Positions 1 through 8,781 of a stretch of 64,000 nucleotides of DNA are shown here, piece by piece. Each line of letters begins with the position of its first letter. The stretch's first letter is position 1. The stretch covers positions 9,957,501 through 10,021,500 of the forward strand of contig NZ_JACHMH010000001.1 of assembly GCF_014204915.1 (NCBI RefSeq), read 5' to 3'. This stretch comes from Crossiella cryophila (lineage in GTDB: Bacteria; Actinomycetota; Actinomycetes; Mycobacteriales; Pseudonocardiaceae). The notes under the pieces were generated by a model. The model was not told the DNA's origin, did not search any database, and saw only the letters and a list, made by a program, of their open reading frames with translations. The position numbers and the translations under genes are program-made.

Positions 1-835
1 CGCGGTGCTGGCCGGCCACCAGGGCCGCCGCCGCGAACTGGACGAGGCCCTGGCCGAGTTCCGCGCCTGGCACGGCGACCCGGCCCTGCACGCCCCCCGC
101 ATCCACGGTCTGGCAGGCAGCTTCTGCGCGCTGCTGGAGGAGGATCGCCCGCGCGCGCTGGTCGAACTCGCCCGCGCCCTGGACGGCGAGGACGGCGAGA
201 GTTCGGTCTTCCACCTCTCCGGCAGGCACGGCCTGCACCTGCTGCTCACCGTGCTGTGCGGCCAGACCGGCCGCGCCGCCTACGAGGAACTCGCCGCCAA
301 CCCGGCGGGCGGCCTGCGCTGGGACCGCCAGTTCGCCTGCTTCGCCAGGGCGGTGCTGCTGGGCCGGGAGGGTCGCGGGGAGGAGGCGGCCGAGGCGGTC
401 TTCGAGGCGCTGCGGGTCGGGCAGCCGTATGAGATGAGCAGGCACCTGGGGCTGCGGCTGGTCGGCGAGGAGGCGTTGCGCGCGGGCTGGGGCGAGCCGG
501 TGGACTGGCTGCGTACGGCGGAGAGTTACTTCCACCGGCTGGAGGGGTCCTCGGTCGCCGGTGCCTGCCGGGCGTTGTTGCGCAAGGCAGGCGTGCGGGT
601 CTCCCAGCACCGCGAGGGTGCGGGCGGCATCCCACCCGGCCTGCGCTCAGTCGGGGTGACCGTACGCGAGTTCGAGGTACTGCGACTGCTGGTCGGCCGC
701 CTGGGCAACCGAGAAATCGCGGAGCGGCTGCATCTGTCGCCACGCACGGTGGAACGGCACGTCTCCAACCTGATCACCAAAACCGGCCTGCCCAACCGAA
801 TCGCCCTCAGCGAGTACGCGGCTGACCTGGACTAG
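1..835 (+). CDS. LuxR-family transcriptional regulator, C-terminal part
   Basis: This frame is open from the left edge of the window, so the protein is cut at its N-terminus; a GTG at 5 is only the first possible start inside the window. About 200 residues of helical, Ala/Leu/Glu-rich sequence of the tetratricopeptide-like kind come first. A LuxR/GerE helix-turn-helix occupies roughly the last 60 residues, with the run NREIAERLHLSPRTVERHVS typical of the recognition-helix region. This arrangement is usual for large ATPase-LuxR regulators, so an upstream AAA domain is likely but not visible. The gene converges on the SUMF1-like gene across the 22-nt repeat region. Confidence 0.85.
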   Translation, partial: AVLAGHQGRRRELDEALAEFRAWHGDPALHAPRIHGLAGSFCALLEEDRPRALVELARALDGEDGESSVFHLSGRHGLHLLLTVLCGQTGRAAYEELAANPAGGLRWDRQFACFARAVLLGREGRGEEAAEAVFEALRVGQPYEMSRHLGLRLVGEEALRAGWGEPVDWLRTAESYFHRLEGSSVAGACRALLRKAGVRVSQHREGAGGIPPGLRSVGVTVREFEVLRLLVGRLGNREIAERLHLSPRTVERHVSNLITKTGLPNRIALSEYAADLD

Positions 836-850
836 CTCTCCCCGATCGGC

Positions 851-916
851 GTGTTGGCCGTTGTCGTACGGTGTGTTGGCCGTTGTTGTACGGCGTGTTG
901 GCTGTTGTGGGACAAG
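851..916 (+). repeat. Tandem 22-nt repeat array, three forward copies
   Basis: Three copies with an exact 22-nt period begin at 851, 873 and 895. The unit reads GTGTTGGCCGTTGTNGTACG plus two variable bases; the third copy is the most diverged. The array starts 15 nt after the stop of the LuxR gene. Four copies in the opposite orientation lie at 1012-1099. Function is unknown; the position suggests a 3'-end or boundary element. Confidence 0.85.
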
Positions 917-1011
917 AGCGAAGATCAAGAGCAGCGAGCAGTGCTCTTACGGTTCCCCATCCCCGCTCCCCGCTTCGGGCTCCGCCCACCCACCCCAACG
1001 GCCACCGCCTC

Positions 1012-1099
1012 CCCCGCCTGCAACGGCCAACACACCGTCCCACAACGGCCAACGTGGCGTACCAAACCGGCCAACATGGCGTACAAGTTCGGCCAACAC
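1012..1099 (-). repeat. Tandem 22-nt repeat array, four inverted copies
   Basis: Four copies of the same 22-nt unit as at 851-916, inverted, with the conserved GGCCAAC core starting at 1025, 1047, 1069 and 1091. The spacing is exactly 22 nt. The array ends 15 nt before the stop of the minus-strand SUMF1-like gene, so each convergent gene is followed by its own array in the same relative orientation. The 95-nt spacer at 917-1011 holds no recognisable gene. Confidence 0.85.
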
Positions 1100-1114
1100 G
1101 CCGGAGCTGGGGGG

Positions 1115-1906
1115 CTAGATGGGGAGGACGGCTCGGATGAAGAGGGGGCGGTTGCCTGCGGGGGCGCCTCGGAAGGCGGGGGCGTGGGCCAGGCGGGCCT
1201 CGAACCAGGGGCCTTCGCCTGGGGCGCAGGCGCCCAGGGTGAGGGTGGGGTCGGTGGTCAGTTCTGGTTCGTCGGGGTGGTGGGCTATGCGGAGGCCGAA
1301 GAGGTTGGGCACGCTGGGGTCGACGGTGTTGGCGCTGCTGGGGAAGCGGTCGCCCCAGGGGAACAGGGAGCGGGCGCCGCAGGCGGCGGCGTGTTCCCAC
1401 TCGTCGGCGGCTGGTAAGCGCTGGCCGAGGGCGGCGAGTTCGGCCGCCACCTCGGCGTGGCCGCGGGAACCGGCGGCGACCGCCTCGACCGCGACCAGCA
1501 GGGGTGGCAGCTCGACCACTCTCGGGCGGGTGGTGCGGCGGGCCAGGCGGGCGCGGATCTCGGTGAGGTCGGCGTCGGCGAACTCCGGTTCGTACGGGGT
1601 GCTGCGCACTGGTTCGGCGGCGGGGGACAGCGCGTCCTCATCGCCGAGGAAGGAGGCCATCTCCTCCTCGCTCGGCGTCCAGCCGCGCTCGTCGAAGCCC
1701 AGTGGCACCGGGCCGCCGGGGACCAGCGCGAAGTCCCGGCCCGCCACGTCGAAGACGGCGACCGGCGCGCCACGCCCGGCGTAGGTGTAGCGGAAGACCT
1801 CCCGCACGCCGACGCCGTGCCGCGCGGCCACGTCCTCGGCCACCCGGCGGGCGGCGGGGACGTCCAGGGCGGGCCAGCCGGCCGCGGTCAGTTCATGCGG
1901 TGCCAC
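1115..1906 (-). CDS. SUMF1/EgtB/PvdO-domain-like protein
   Basis: The predicted 263-residue protein has, near residues 165-190, the run LPAADEWEHAAACG followed by LFPWGD. This matches the signature of the formylglycine-generating-enzyme-like fold, whose usual form is RLPTEAEWEYAAR...PWG. The first 120 residues are not recognised. The family includes formylglycine-generating enzymes, EgtB-type iron enzymes and non-catalytic members. The two active-site cysteines of true FGE are not evident, so a sulfatase-activating role is not supported. The start is a GTG with no clear ribosome-binding site. There is no signal peptide. It stands alone, convergent with the LuxR gene. Confidence 0.6.
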   Translation of the reverse strand: MAPHELTAAGWPALDVPAARRVAEDVAARHGVGVREVFRYTYAGRGAPVAVFDVAGRDFALVPGGPVPLGFDERGWTPSEEEMASFLGDEDALSPAAEPVRSTPYEPEFADADLTEIRARLARRTTRPRVVELPPLLVAVEAVAAGSRGHAEVAAELAALGQRLPAADEWEHAAACGARSLFPWGDRFPSSANTVDPSVPNLFGLRIAHHPDEPELTTDPTLTLGACAPGEGPWFEARLAHAPAFRGAPAGNRPLFIRAVLPI

Positions 1907-2015
1907 GCCGGACAGTGTGCCGTTCCGCGCGCCCGGACTGAAGATCCAGGAATCCGAGCGTGATCTGCACGCCTGAGCACTGCGGAGGGTGACCGGTGAT
2001 TCATCCGGACGGGGC

Positions 2016-4166
2016 CTAGCCCCGCGGGTCCAGCAGGTCCAGGATCCGCTCCGGCGGCCCCGCGGGCGCGAAATGCCCGCCGCGGGCCGCGTCCACCCCG
2101 ACCGACTGCCACCAGGCGGCCTGGGCCTCGTGCTCGACGCCGGTGACGAACACGGTCACCCCGGCCGCCCTGACCAGCCGCAGCAACTCGCGCAGTCCCC
2201 TGGCCACCAGCGAGTCCGGGCCGGTTCGGTGCGCCTGCCGGTCCACCAGCGCCCTGGCCACCCGGACCGCGCTCAGCGGCAGGTCCTCCAGGCAGGTCAG
2301 GTCGGCGGCGGTGGCACTGAACTCCAGCAGCTCGGTGCGCACCCCCGCCGCGGCCAGCAGCCGCAGGTTCTCCGCGGCCTCGGTGGCCGGGTTGAGCAGC
2401 GCGGGCGCGGGCATGCCCAGCCAGAGCTGGTCCGGCGGCATCCCTGTGCTGTCCACAATGGACCGGACGTGGCGGACCAGGTCCGGGTCGGCGGACTGGT
2501 TGGCGGTCAGCGCGATGTGCAGCGGCACGTCATGGCCCTGTTCCCGCCACTGCTGGACCTGCGCGCAGGCCCGGCGCAGCACCGCCACGCCCAGGGTCAT
2601 GATCAGGCCGGTCTGCTCGGCCAGGTCCGCGCACAGCTCGTGCCGCACCGGGCCGCGCCGCGGGTGGTCCCAGTGCAGCAGCGCGTCCACGCCCAGCACC
2701 CTTGATCCGTCCATTGTGGACAGCGGCTGGTAGGCGACGGCCAGCTGACCGGTCTCCCAGGCCCCCGGCAGCGCGGCGGCCAGGCCGGCCCGCTCCCGGT
2801 CCCTGGCGTCCTGGAACGGGTCGAACAGCGCCCACTGCGCGCAGCCGTTGCGCTTGGCCCTGGCCAGCGCCAACTCGGCGGCCTCCAGCAGCTGCTCGGC
2901 GGAGAGGTCCCGCGAGGGCCGGTCCACCACACCGAGGCAGGCCGTGGTGGCCAGCCCGGACTCGCCGACGTAGAGCGGTTCGGCCAGTGCCGCGGTGATC
3001 CGCTCGATCATCCGCACCACATCCGGGGTGCCCGGCCCGTTCTGCACCAGCACCGCGAACTCGTCCGCGCCGAAGCGGGCCACCATCGCCTGTTCCCGCG
3101 CCACCACGTTCTTGAGCCGCCGGGCCACCGTGTCCAGCACCAGATCGCCGATCTGCCTGCCCAGCCCGTGCGTGATCAGCGAGAACCCGTCCAGGTCCAG
3201 GTGGTACAGGGTGATCCCGGCCGCCGGGTCGGCGTGCCGCAGCACCCGTTCCAGGTTGCTGCCGAAGTACTGCCGGTTCGGCAGCTGGGTCAGCCGGTCG
3301 TGCAAGGCCTGCCGATTCATCTGGCCCTGCAACAACTTCAGCTCCGAACTGTCCTCCAGCACCGCGACCACCTGGCTGCCCGGCTCACCCGGCCGCACCG
3401 CGGCCAGGCAGAGCACCGCCCAGATCCGCTCGCCGTCGGCGCGCACCAGCCGGTGCTCGTTGCGGGTGCGGGTGCTGCGGCCCTCCAGCAGCGAGCGGTA
3501 GGCGTTGCGCAGCGCGGCCACGTCCTCCGGGTGGCTCAGCTCGAACAGCGACCCCGGCGGCAGTTCGTGCTCGGCCAGCCCCAGGATCTTGGCCAGCGCG
3601 TCGTTGACCACCAGGATGCGGCCGTCGGCGTCGGTGACCGCGACCCCGCTGCTGGTGCCGGCCAGCAGGTGCTCGAACCGGGCGTTGGCCAGGGTCAGCT
3701 CCCGGCTCCGGTCCTGCAGGGTCACCCGCAGCGCCTTGAGCATGGTGTCCTGCTGGGACAACGTGCGCAGCCGCACCGCCTCGCTGTACCCGGCCGCCAG
3801 CGCGCCGAGCAACTGCACCACCCTGGCCGGGTTGTGCGGCGAACCGGCCAGCTCGGGCAGCTCCAGCAGTCCCTTGCCCAGCACGTCCATGGTGTGCTGC
3901 AACGCCGCCGGACCGGTGCAGCCCGCCTCGACCAGCCCGGCGCCGTGCGCGGCGGCCTGCTGGGCCTGGAACGGCTCCGCGCGGGCCGCGCTGACCAGCG
4001 CGTCCAGCATGGCGTCCAGGCTGCGCTGGAACTCCTCCGGCTCCAGCGGCACGTACTCGGTGGTGCTGATCTGCCCGGCCCACCGGCGGGCCAGCCGGGC
4101 CCGCGCCTTGGCGCGCTCGGCCGGGGAGAGCGGCACGGCCCCGACGGGCCGCCCGCTCTCCGGCAT
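2016..4166 (-). CDS. PAS-GGDEF-EAL protein with degenerate EAL domain
   Basis: From the ATG at 4166 the protein has 716 residues: an unrecognised helical N-terminus (1-155), a PAS domain (about 163-275), a GGDEF domain (about 280-440) and an EAL-like domain (about 458-712). The GGDEF signature reads RFGADEF and the metal-site DLDGF is present, so diguanylate cyclase activity is possible. The EAL motif is replaced by DAL, and the catalytic DDFGTG segment by unrelated sequence, so phosphodiesterase activity is unlikely. No membrane segment is seen, so it is probably cytosolic. The ATG is preceded by GGTGA at 7 nt; the open frame extends upstream into the hydrolase gene, and a GTG at 4178 is an alternative start. 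The gap to the hydrolase gene is 22 nt. Confidence 0.85.
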   Translation of the reverse strand: MPESGRPVGAVPLSPAERAKARARLARRWAGQISTTEYVPLEPEEFQRSLDAMLDALVSAARAEPFQAQQAAAHGAGLVEAGCTGPAALQHTMDVLGKGLLELPELAGSPHNPARVVQLLGALAAGYSEAVRLRTLSQQDTMLKALRVTLQDRSRELTLANARFEHLLAGTSSGVAVTDADGRILVVNDALAKILGLAEHELPPGSLFELSHPEDVAALRNAYRSLLEGRSTRTRNEHRLVRADGERIWAVLCLAAVRPGEPGSQVVAVLEDSSELKLLQGQMNRQALHDRLTQLPNRQYFGSNLERVLRHADPAAGITLYHLDLDGFSLITHGLGRQIGDLVLDTVARRLKNVVAREQAMVARFGADEFAVLVQNGPGTPDVVRMIERITAALAEPLYVGESGLATTACLGVVDRPSRDLSAEQLLEAAELALARAKRNGCAQWALFDPFQDARDRERAGLAAALPGAWETGQLAVAYQPLSTMDGSRVLGVDALLHWDHPRRGPVRHELCADLAEQTGLIMTLGVAVLRRACAQVQQWREQGHDVPLHIALTANQSADPDLVRHVRSIVDSTGMPPDQLWLGMPAPALLNPATEAAENLRLLAAAGVRTELLEFSATAADLTCLEDLPLSAVRVARALVDRQAHRTGPDSLVARGLRELLRLVRAAGVTVFVTGVEHEAQAAWWQSVGVDAARGGHFAPAGPPERILDLLDPRG

Positions 4167-4188
4167 GGGCAGGGTCACCGGGACCCGC

Positions 4189-5220
4189 TCAGCCCGGGAA
4201 GGTGGACCGCAGCCAGCCGCGGATCGCATCCCGGTGCAGTGCAGCGCCCTTGCCAAGCGCCACGGAGTGCCCGGCCCCAGGCACCAGGTGCACGGCCAGC
4301 TTCGCCTCCTGGCTGAAGTACGGCCGCTCGCTGGCCAGCAGGGTCGGCTCGTCCTTGCAGGAGAAGGCGCAGAACAGGTTGTCCTTGTCCCCGTTGGCGA
4401 TCAGCACCGGCACCTTGATGCCCTGGGACACCGGCAGGATGAAGCCGAACGGCAGCAGGTCGGCCACCACGGTCGCGGCCACCTGGTCCTTGGTGGCGTC
4501 GTCGGCGGCCACCACACCCGGCTCCACCGCGCCGCCCTCGTGGAAGACACCGCGGGTGCCCGGCCAGGTGGTGAGGTACCCGGGGTCGAGGCCCCGGCCG
4601 CCGAGCACCGGGTCCAGCACCGAGGGTGTGATGCCCTTGACGAAGACCCCGGCCAGCGCCAGCAGGTCCATCGAGTGCGTCATGCCGGTGAACACCACGC
4701 CGTCCCCGCTGTGGTGCAGCGCGGCGGCCAGCAGCACGATGCCCGAGCCCATGGAGTGCCCGACCAGCACCACCCGCCGGTACTTGACGCCGCCGACCGC
4801 GCCGGCCCGCAGCTTGCCCACGATCTGGTGCACGATCCCGGCCTGCGCGGTGCCGGTGATCAAGGCGCTCAACGGTTTCGAGCTGTCCCCGCTGCCGAGC
4901 GCGTCGATGGCGAAGGTGGCGTGCCCGGCGCGGGCCATGTCCCGCTGGTAGGAGTAGCGGCCCTGGGCGAAGGGCAGGTTCCAGTAGTGCCGGTTGTAGG
5001 TGCCGCCGTGCACCAGCAACTGCACCGCATCGGGGGTGGCGCCCACCGGCGCGCAATGTGTGCCGTGCACGGTCTCACGCAGCAGGCCCAGTCCGAAGGA
5101 GACCGGCACCTCGACCTCGGCGCAACGCACCTGGGCGTCCGCGGCAACGGCGGTCAACGGGCTGGTCAGCAGGGTGAGGGCGGTGAACAGTGCGGTGCCA
5201 AGAACCCGGAGGGGTCGCAC
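4189..5220 (-). CDS. Secreted alpha/beta hydrolase
   Basis: The 343-residue protein starts with a signal peptide (MRPLRVLG, a hydrophobic stretch, then VAADA). It continues as an alpha/beta-hydrolase: oxyanion-loop HGG near residue 72, nucleophile elbow GHSMG near residue 155, and a late GAGHS that supplies the catalytic histidine. An acidic residue in NGDKDN probably completes the triad. Two cysteines in FCAFSC could form a disulfide. Substrate is unknown; the family covers lipases, esterases and acyltransferases. It is the upstream partner of the GGDEF/EAL gene on the same strand. The 203-nt region to the divergent methyltransferase gene shows no promoter I can place with confidence. Confidence 0.85.
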   Translation of the reverse strand: MRPLRVLGTALFTALTLLTSPLTAVAADAQVRCAEVEVPVSFGLGLLRETVHGTHCAPVGATPDAVQLLVHGGTYNRHYWNLPFAQGRYSYQRDMARAGHATFAIDALGSGDSSKPLSALITGTAQAGIVHQIVGKLRAGAVGGVKYRRVVLVGHSMGSGIVLLAAALHHSGDGVVFTGMTHSMDLLALAGVFVKGITPSVLDPVLGGRGLDPGYLTTWPGTRGVFHEGGAVEPGVVAADDATKDQVAATVVADLLPFGFILPVSQGIKVPVLIANGDKDNLFCAFSCKDEPTLLASERPYFSQEAKLAVHLVPGAGHSVALGKGAALHRDAIRGWLRSTFPG

Positions 5221-5423
5221 GGTGTTTCCTCTTCCCGAAGGGGACGGTCAACAGAGCGTGCATACTACAACCCTCTGCGTAACAAGCCGCTACCTAATGA
5301 CCCGATCCGGTTAACCTCCGGCCGCTTTCCGGGCGATACCCCTACCGTCTTCCCTTCCTCTGCCAGCACAGTGACTGCTTCGGCCCCGCATCCGGCCGGG
5401 CCGCACTGTCACCACACGATGGG

Positions 5424-6254
5424 ATGTGCGTGCTTGTGAGCACCCAGACCAGCTGGGTACCACCTGACATCGACGTGGACCGCGCCAGCCCGGCCCGGGT
5501 CTACGACTACCTGCTCGGCGGGGCGTGGAACTTCCAGGCTGATCGCGAGATGGCCAACGCGGCCGTGGCGCGGATGCCCTGGGTCCGGGACCTCGCCCGC
5601 TACAACCGCACCTTCCTCGGCCGCGCGGTCCGGTACTGCGCCGAGGCCGGGGTCAGCCAGTTCCTCGACCTCGGCTCGGGCATGCCGACCTCCAAGAGCG
5701 TGCACGAGATGGCCGTGGAGATCGATCCGGAGTCCCGGGTGGTCTACGTGGAGCAGGAACAGGTCGCGGTCGCGCACAGCGAGTTGATCCTGGCCACGGT
5801 GCCGGGCGCGGGCATCCTCGGCGCGGACATGCGCGCCGCCGAGGACGTGCTGGCCAGCCCGGTCACCCGCGGCCTGCTCGACTTCGCCGAGCCGGTGGCC
5901 GTGATCATGGCTTCCTCACTGCACTACGTGCTCGACGCCGACGAGGCCGCCGCCCTGGTGCGCAAGTACCTGGACGCGGTCCCCTCCGGCAGCTACCTGG
6001 TCGTCTCGCACATCACCGACGACGGCGCCGAGGGCTCGGCGGAGGTCCGTCAACTGGTCGAGCTGTCCCGGTCCACCACCGCCGCCGGGGCGGCCCGATC
6101 CCGGGACTGGATCGCGGGTCTGTTCGACGGGCTGGACCTGGTCGACCCCGGCCTGGTCTTCACCTCGCAGTGGCGCCCGAACACCCCGTTGCGGCTGGTC
6201 ACCGACCTGCCGGCGCACGCCTCACTGCTCGCGGCGGTGGCCCGCAAACCCTAG
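5424..6254 (+). CDS. S-adenosyl-methionine-dependent methyltransferase, DUF574 family
   Basis: The 276-residue protein shows the hallmarks of the actinobacterial DUF574 (Methyltransf_19) family: an early ASPARVYDYLLGG motif, RYNRTFLGRAVRY, and motif I FLDLGSGMPT near residue 78. Members are common in actinomycetes and their substrates are mostly unknown. GTG at 5436 (VSTQTS) is an equally possible start. The TAG stop lies in the CTAG that forms the left boundary of the foldback element at 6251-6416, so the last residues may have been altered by that insertion. Confidence 0.85.
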   Translation: MCVLVSTQTSWVPPDIDVDRASPARVYDYLLGGAWNFQADREMANAAVARMPWVRDLARYNRTFLGRAVRYCAEAGVSQFLDLGSGMPTSKSVHEMAVEIDPESRVVYVEQEQVAVAHSELILATVPGAGILGADMRAAEDVLASPVTRGLLDFAEPVAVIMASSLHYVLDADEAAALVRKYLDAVPSGSYLVVSHITDDGAEGSAEVRQLVELSRSTTAAGAARSRDWIAGLFDGLDLVDPGLVFTSQWRPNTPLRLVTDLPAHASLLAAVARKP

Positions 6255-6416
6255 GGCGCGTCTTCACAGTCGCGTGGGCGAGAGTCGTGATCGAGGTGGT
6301 TCCTGGTGGCGCGGCCGGGCCGCCCTCATACCGGGCGTATTCGGGCGGTCCGGCCGTGCCACCAGGGGCCGCCTCGGCGCGGCTATCGCTTGCGTGGCTG
6401 TGAAGACACGCCCTAG
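6251..6416. mobile_element. MITE-like foldback element with terminal inverted repeats
   Basis: CTAG at 6251-6254 and at 6413-6416 bound a near-palindromic 158-bp sequence. The left end reads inward GGCGCGTCTTCACAG and the right end GGCGTGTCTTCACAG; similarity continues for about 35 bp. An inner hairpin is formed by CTGGTGGC and GCCACCAG. There is no coding capacity. CTAG could be a 4-bp target duplication, as known for some IS5-group elements, or part of the palindrome. The element separates the DUF574 gene from the P450 gene. Confidence 0.7.
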
Positions 6417-6436
6417 GCACGTCAGTGGAGGCCACC

Positions 6437-7771
6437 ATGAGCGCCGTCCTGCCGTCCATCCCGATCGCACCGGGCAGGCTCCCGGTGCTGGGCCACCTCC
6501 CGGCGATGAGCCGGGATCCGTTGCAGTTCCTGCAAAGCCTGCGACGGCAGGGCGAGCTGGTGGCCTTCCACCTCGGCGCCCGCCCGGTCTACCTGGTCAA
6601 CGCGCCGGAGCTGATCCGGCAGGTGCTGGTGACCGACGCGGCGAAGTTCCAGCGCGGCAAGGTCTTCCGCAAGGCCAGGCAGTTGCTCGGCAACGGCCTG
6701 GCCACCGCGGACAACCCGGAGCACCTCGAACAGCGGCGGATCGTGCAGCCTGCCTTCCACCGTGCCCGGATCACCGGCTACGCCGCCATCATGCGGGCCG
6801 AGATCGAGCGGATCACCGCGGCCTGGCCCGAGGGCAGGCGGTTCCGGCTGGACGAGCAGATGGCCGAGCTGACCCTCAACGTCACCGCGAAGTCGTTGTT
6901 CCACACCGATTTCAGCCAGGCCGCGGTGGCCGAGATCCACCGCTCGCTGGCCCCGGTGCTCAACGGGGTGACCAGCCGGGCGCTGCTGCCGGAGTTCCTG
7001 GAGCACCTGCCCACCCCGGCCAACCGCCGCTTCGACGAGGCCCTGCTCCGGCTGACCTCCATCGTGGACAAGGCCATCGACGACTACCGGGCCTCCGGCA
7101 TCGACCACGGCGACCTGCTGTCCATGCTGGTCACCGGCGAACCCGTGCCCGATGAGGAGATCCGCGCGCAGGTGCTGAACCTGCTGATGGCCGGCACCGA
7201 GACCACCGCGACCGCGTTGTCCTGGCTGGGCTACGAACTCGCCGCCCACCCCGCGATCGCGGACCGGGTGCGCGCCGAGCTGACCAGGGTGCTCGGCGAC
7301 CGCCAGGCCGGACCATGGGACCTGCCCGAACTGTCCTATGTAGACAGAGTGATCACCGAGACACTGCGCCTGCACACCCCGGTCTGGCTGCTCATGCGCA
7401 CCAGTGTGGAACCGGTCCGGCTCGGTGGCGCCGACCTGCCGGCCGGCACCGAGGTGCTGGTGGTCCCGCCCACCCTGCACCGGGATCCGGCGCTCTACCC
7501 CGATCCACTGCGCTTCGACCCGGACCGCTGGCTGCACCCGGACGCCAAACTGTGGCGGCGCACCCGGTTCTTCCCCTTCGGCGGCGGCGCGCACCACTGC
7601 GTCGGCGACAACTTCGCCTGGACCGAGATGGCGCTGACGGTGGCCGCGGTGTACCGGCACTGGGACCTCGCCCTGGCGCCGGGCGCCCGGGTCCGCGAGG
7701 TCACCCGCGCGTTCCTCAAACCCAGCTCGGTCCCGGTGCTCGCGACAAGGGTGGTAACCCCCCAATCCTGA
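6437..7771 (+). CDS. Cytochrome P450
   Basis: The 444-residue protein has all P450 landmarks: I-helix AGTETT near residue 250, the K-helix ETLR, a PERF-like region around FDPDRW, and the heme loop FGGGAHHCVG with the cysteine ligand at residue 388. The N-terminus (PGRLPVLGHL) and the HHC heme loop resemble actinobacterial terpene-oxidising P450s such as the pentalenene oxygenase group, but this is inference. The ATG at 6437 is chosen because GGAGG lies 5 nt upstream. It lacks a membrane anchor, so it is a soluble enzyme needing ferredoxin. The foldback element sits directly before its ribosome-binding site. Confidence 0.9.
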   Translation: MSAVLPSIPIAPGRLPVLGHLPAMSRDPLQFLQSLRRQGELVAFHLGARPVYLVNAPELIRQVLVTDAAKFQRGKVFRKARQLLGNGLATADNPEHLEQRRIVQPAFHRARITGYAAIMRAEIERITAAWPEGRRFRLDEQMAELTLNVTAKSLFHTDFSQAAVAEIHRSLAPVLNGVTSRALLPEFLEHLPTPANRRFDEALLRLTSIVDKAIDDYRASGIDHGDLLSMLVTGEPVPDEEIRAQVLNLLMAGTETTATALSWLGYELAAHPAIADRVRAELTRVLGDRQAGPWDLPELSYVDRVITETLRLHTPVWLLMRTSVEPVRLGGADLPAGTEVLVVPPTLHRDPALYPDPLRFDPDRWLHPDAKLWRRTRFFPFGGGAHHCVGDNFAWTEMALTVAAVYRHWDLALAPGARVREVTRAFLKPSSVPVLATRVVTPQS

Positions 7772-7836
7772 CCGATTTCCGCAGGTCCCTGACTTGATTA
7801 GGGGACAGCTAAGGGTTGTCCCGGGGGCTTTCCCGG

Positions 7837-8781
7837 ATGGTCGCGACCGTGCGGCCGACCAGTGTTGGCGGAGTGATCGATCTGACCGGACTGGCCGTGC
7901 TGCTCGCGGTGGTCGGCGCCTGCTGTTACGCCGGGGCCGCCCGCGTCCAGCACGCCGCCGTGCACGCCACCGGCGACGGTGTGCGGCTGCGGCTGGCCAC
8001 GCTGTGGCGGCTGGTCCGGGATCCGCGCTGGCTGTTCGGCCTGGCCCTGCTCGGCGCCGGGACCGTGCTGCACGCCATCGCGGTGGCCATCGGACCGCTG
8101 ATCGTGGTCCAGCCGGTCGGCGTGCTGGCCCTGGTCCTGGCCGCGGTGCTGGACGCGCGGCAGACCGGGCGCCGGGTCACCGGCACGCTGCTCGCGCCGG
8201 TGCTCACCGCCACCCTCGGCATGGGCGGCTTCGTCGCCTTCGCCGCGGGCAGCGCGGCGGGCTCGCCACCGCCCGGCGCGCTCACCGACGTGCTGCTGCT
8301 CGGCACGCTCGCGGTGACCGCGCTGGCCATCCTCGGCTCGCTCAGCCGCGGCAACCTGCGCTGCCTCGCCCTCGGCGCCGGCGGCGGGGTGGCCTACGGG
8401 GTGGTCTCGGTGCTGGTCCGGCTGACCGCGCACCAGTTCCAGGCAGGCCAGGGCATCTCGCTGCTCGCGGTGGCCGGGATCGGCCTGGCGCTGCTCGGCG
8501 GCGGCTGGTGCGTGCAGCAGGCCTACGCCAGCGGCCGCCCGCACCACGTGGTGGCCTGCCTGACCGTGCTTGATCCGCTGGTCGCCGTCGCGATGGGCGT
8601 CGGCCTGCTCGGCGAGGCCGCGGGCACCCCGCCGTGGGTGGCCGTGGCCGAACTCGCCTGCGCCGCCATCGCGTTGGCCGGCGTCACCCTGCTCGCCTTC
8701 CAGCGGCCGCAGGATCTTCACCTCCCCGCCATGGACCAGTGCAAGCCTGCCTGGTCAGCCCAGAACAGGACGGCACCATGA
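7837..8781 (+). CDS. DMT/EamA-like multispanning membrane protein
   Basis: About 314 residues with nine or ten hydrophobic segments, small-residue-rich (AVVGACCYAGAA, LLGAGTVLHAIA) as in the drug/metabolite transporter superfamily. The segment VVQPVGVLALVLAAVLDAR and the C-terminal half fit EamA-type permeases or NIPA-like proteins. The substrate is unknown. The start is uncertain: TTG 7816, ATG 7837 and GTG 7873 are all in frame, and GTG 7873 would give a compact first membrane segment. The stop overlaps the ATG of the glycosyltransferase in an ATGA, indicating translational coupling. Confidence 0.75.
   Translation: MVATVRPTSVGGVIDLTGLAVLLAVVGACCYAGAARVQHAAVHATGDGVRLRLATLWRLVRDPRWLFGLALLGAGTVLHAIAVAIGPLIVVQPVGVLALVLAAVLDARQTGRRVTGTLLAPVLTATLGMGGFVAFAAGSAAGSPPPGALTDVLLLGTLAVTALAILGSLSRGNLRCLALGAGGGVAYGVVSVLVRLTAHQFQAGQGISLLAVAGIGLALLGGGWCVQQAYASGRPHHVVACLTVLDPLVAVAMGVGLLGEAAGTPPWVAVAELACAAIALAGVTLLAFQRPQDLHLPAMDQCKPAWSAQNRTAP

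Noticed and set aside
851-1099. CRISPR-like array
   Set aside because: The 22-nt units are contiguous, with no unique spacers of constant length, they invert in the middle, and no cas gene is nearby.
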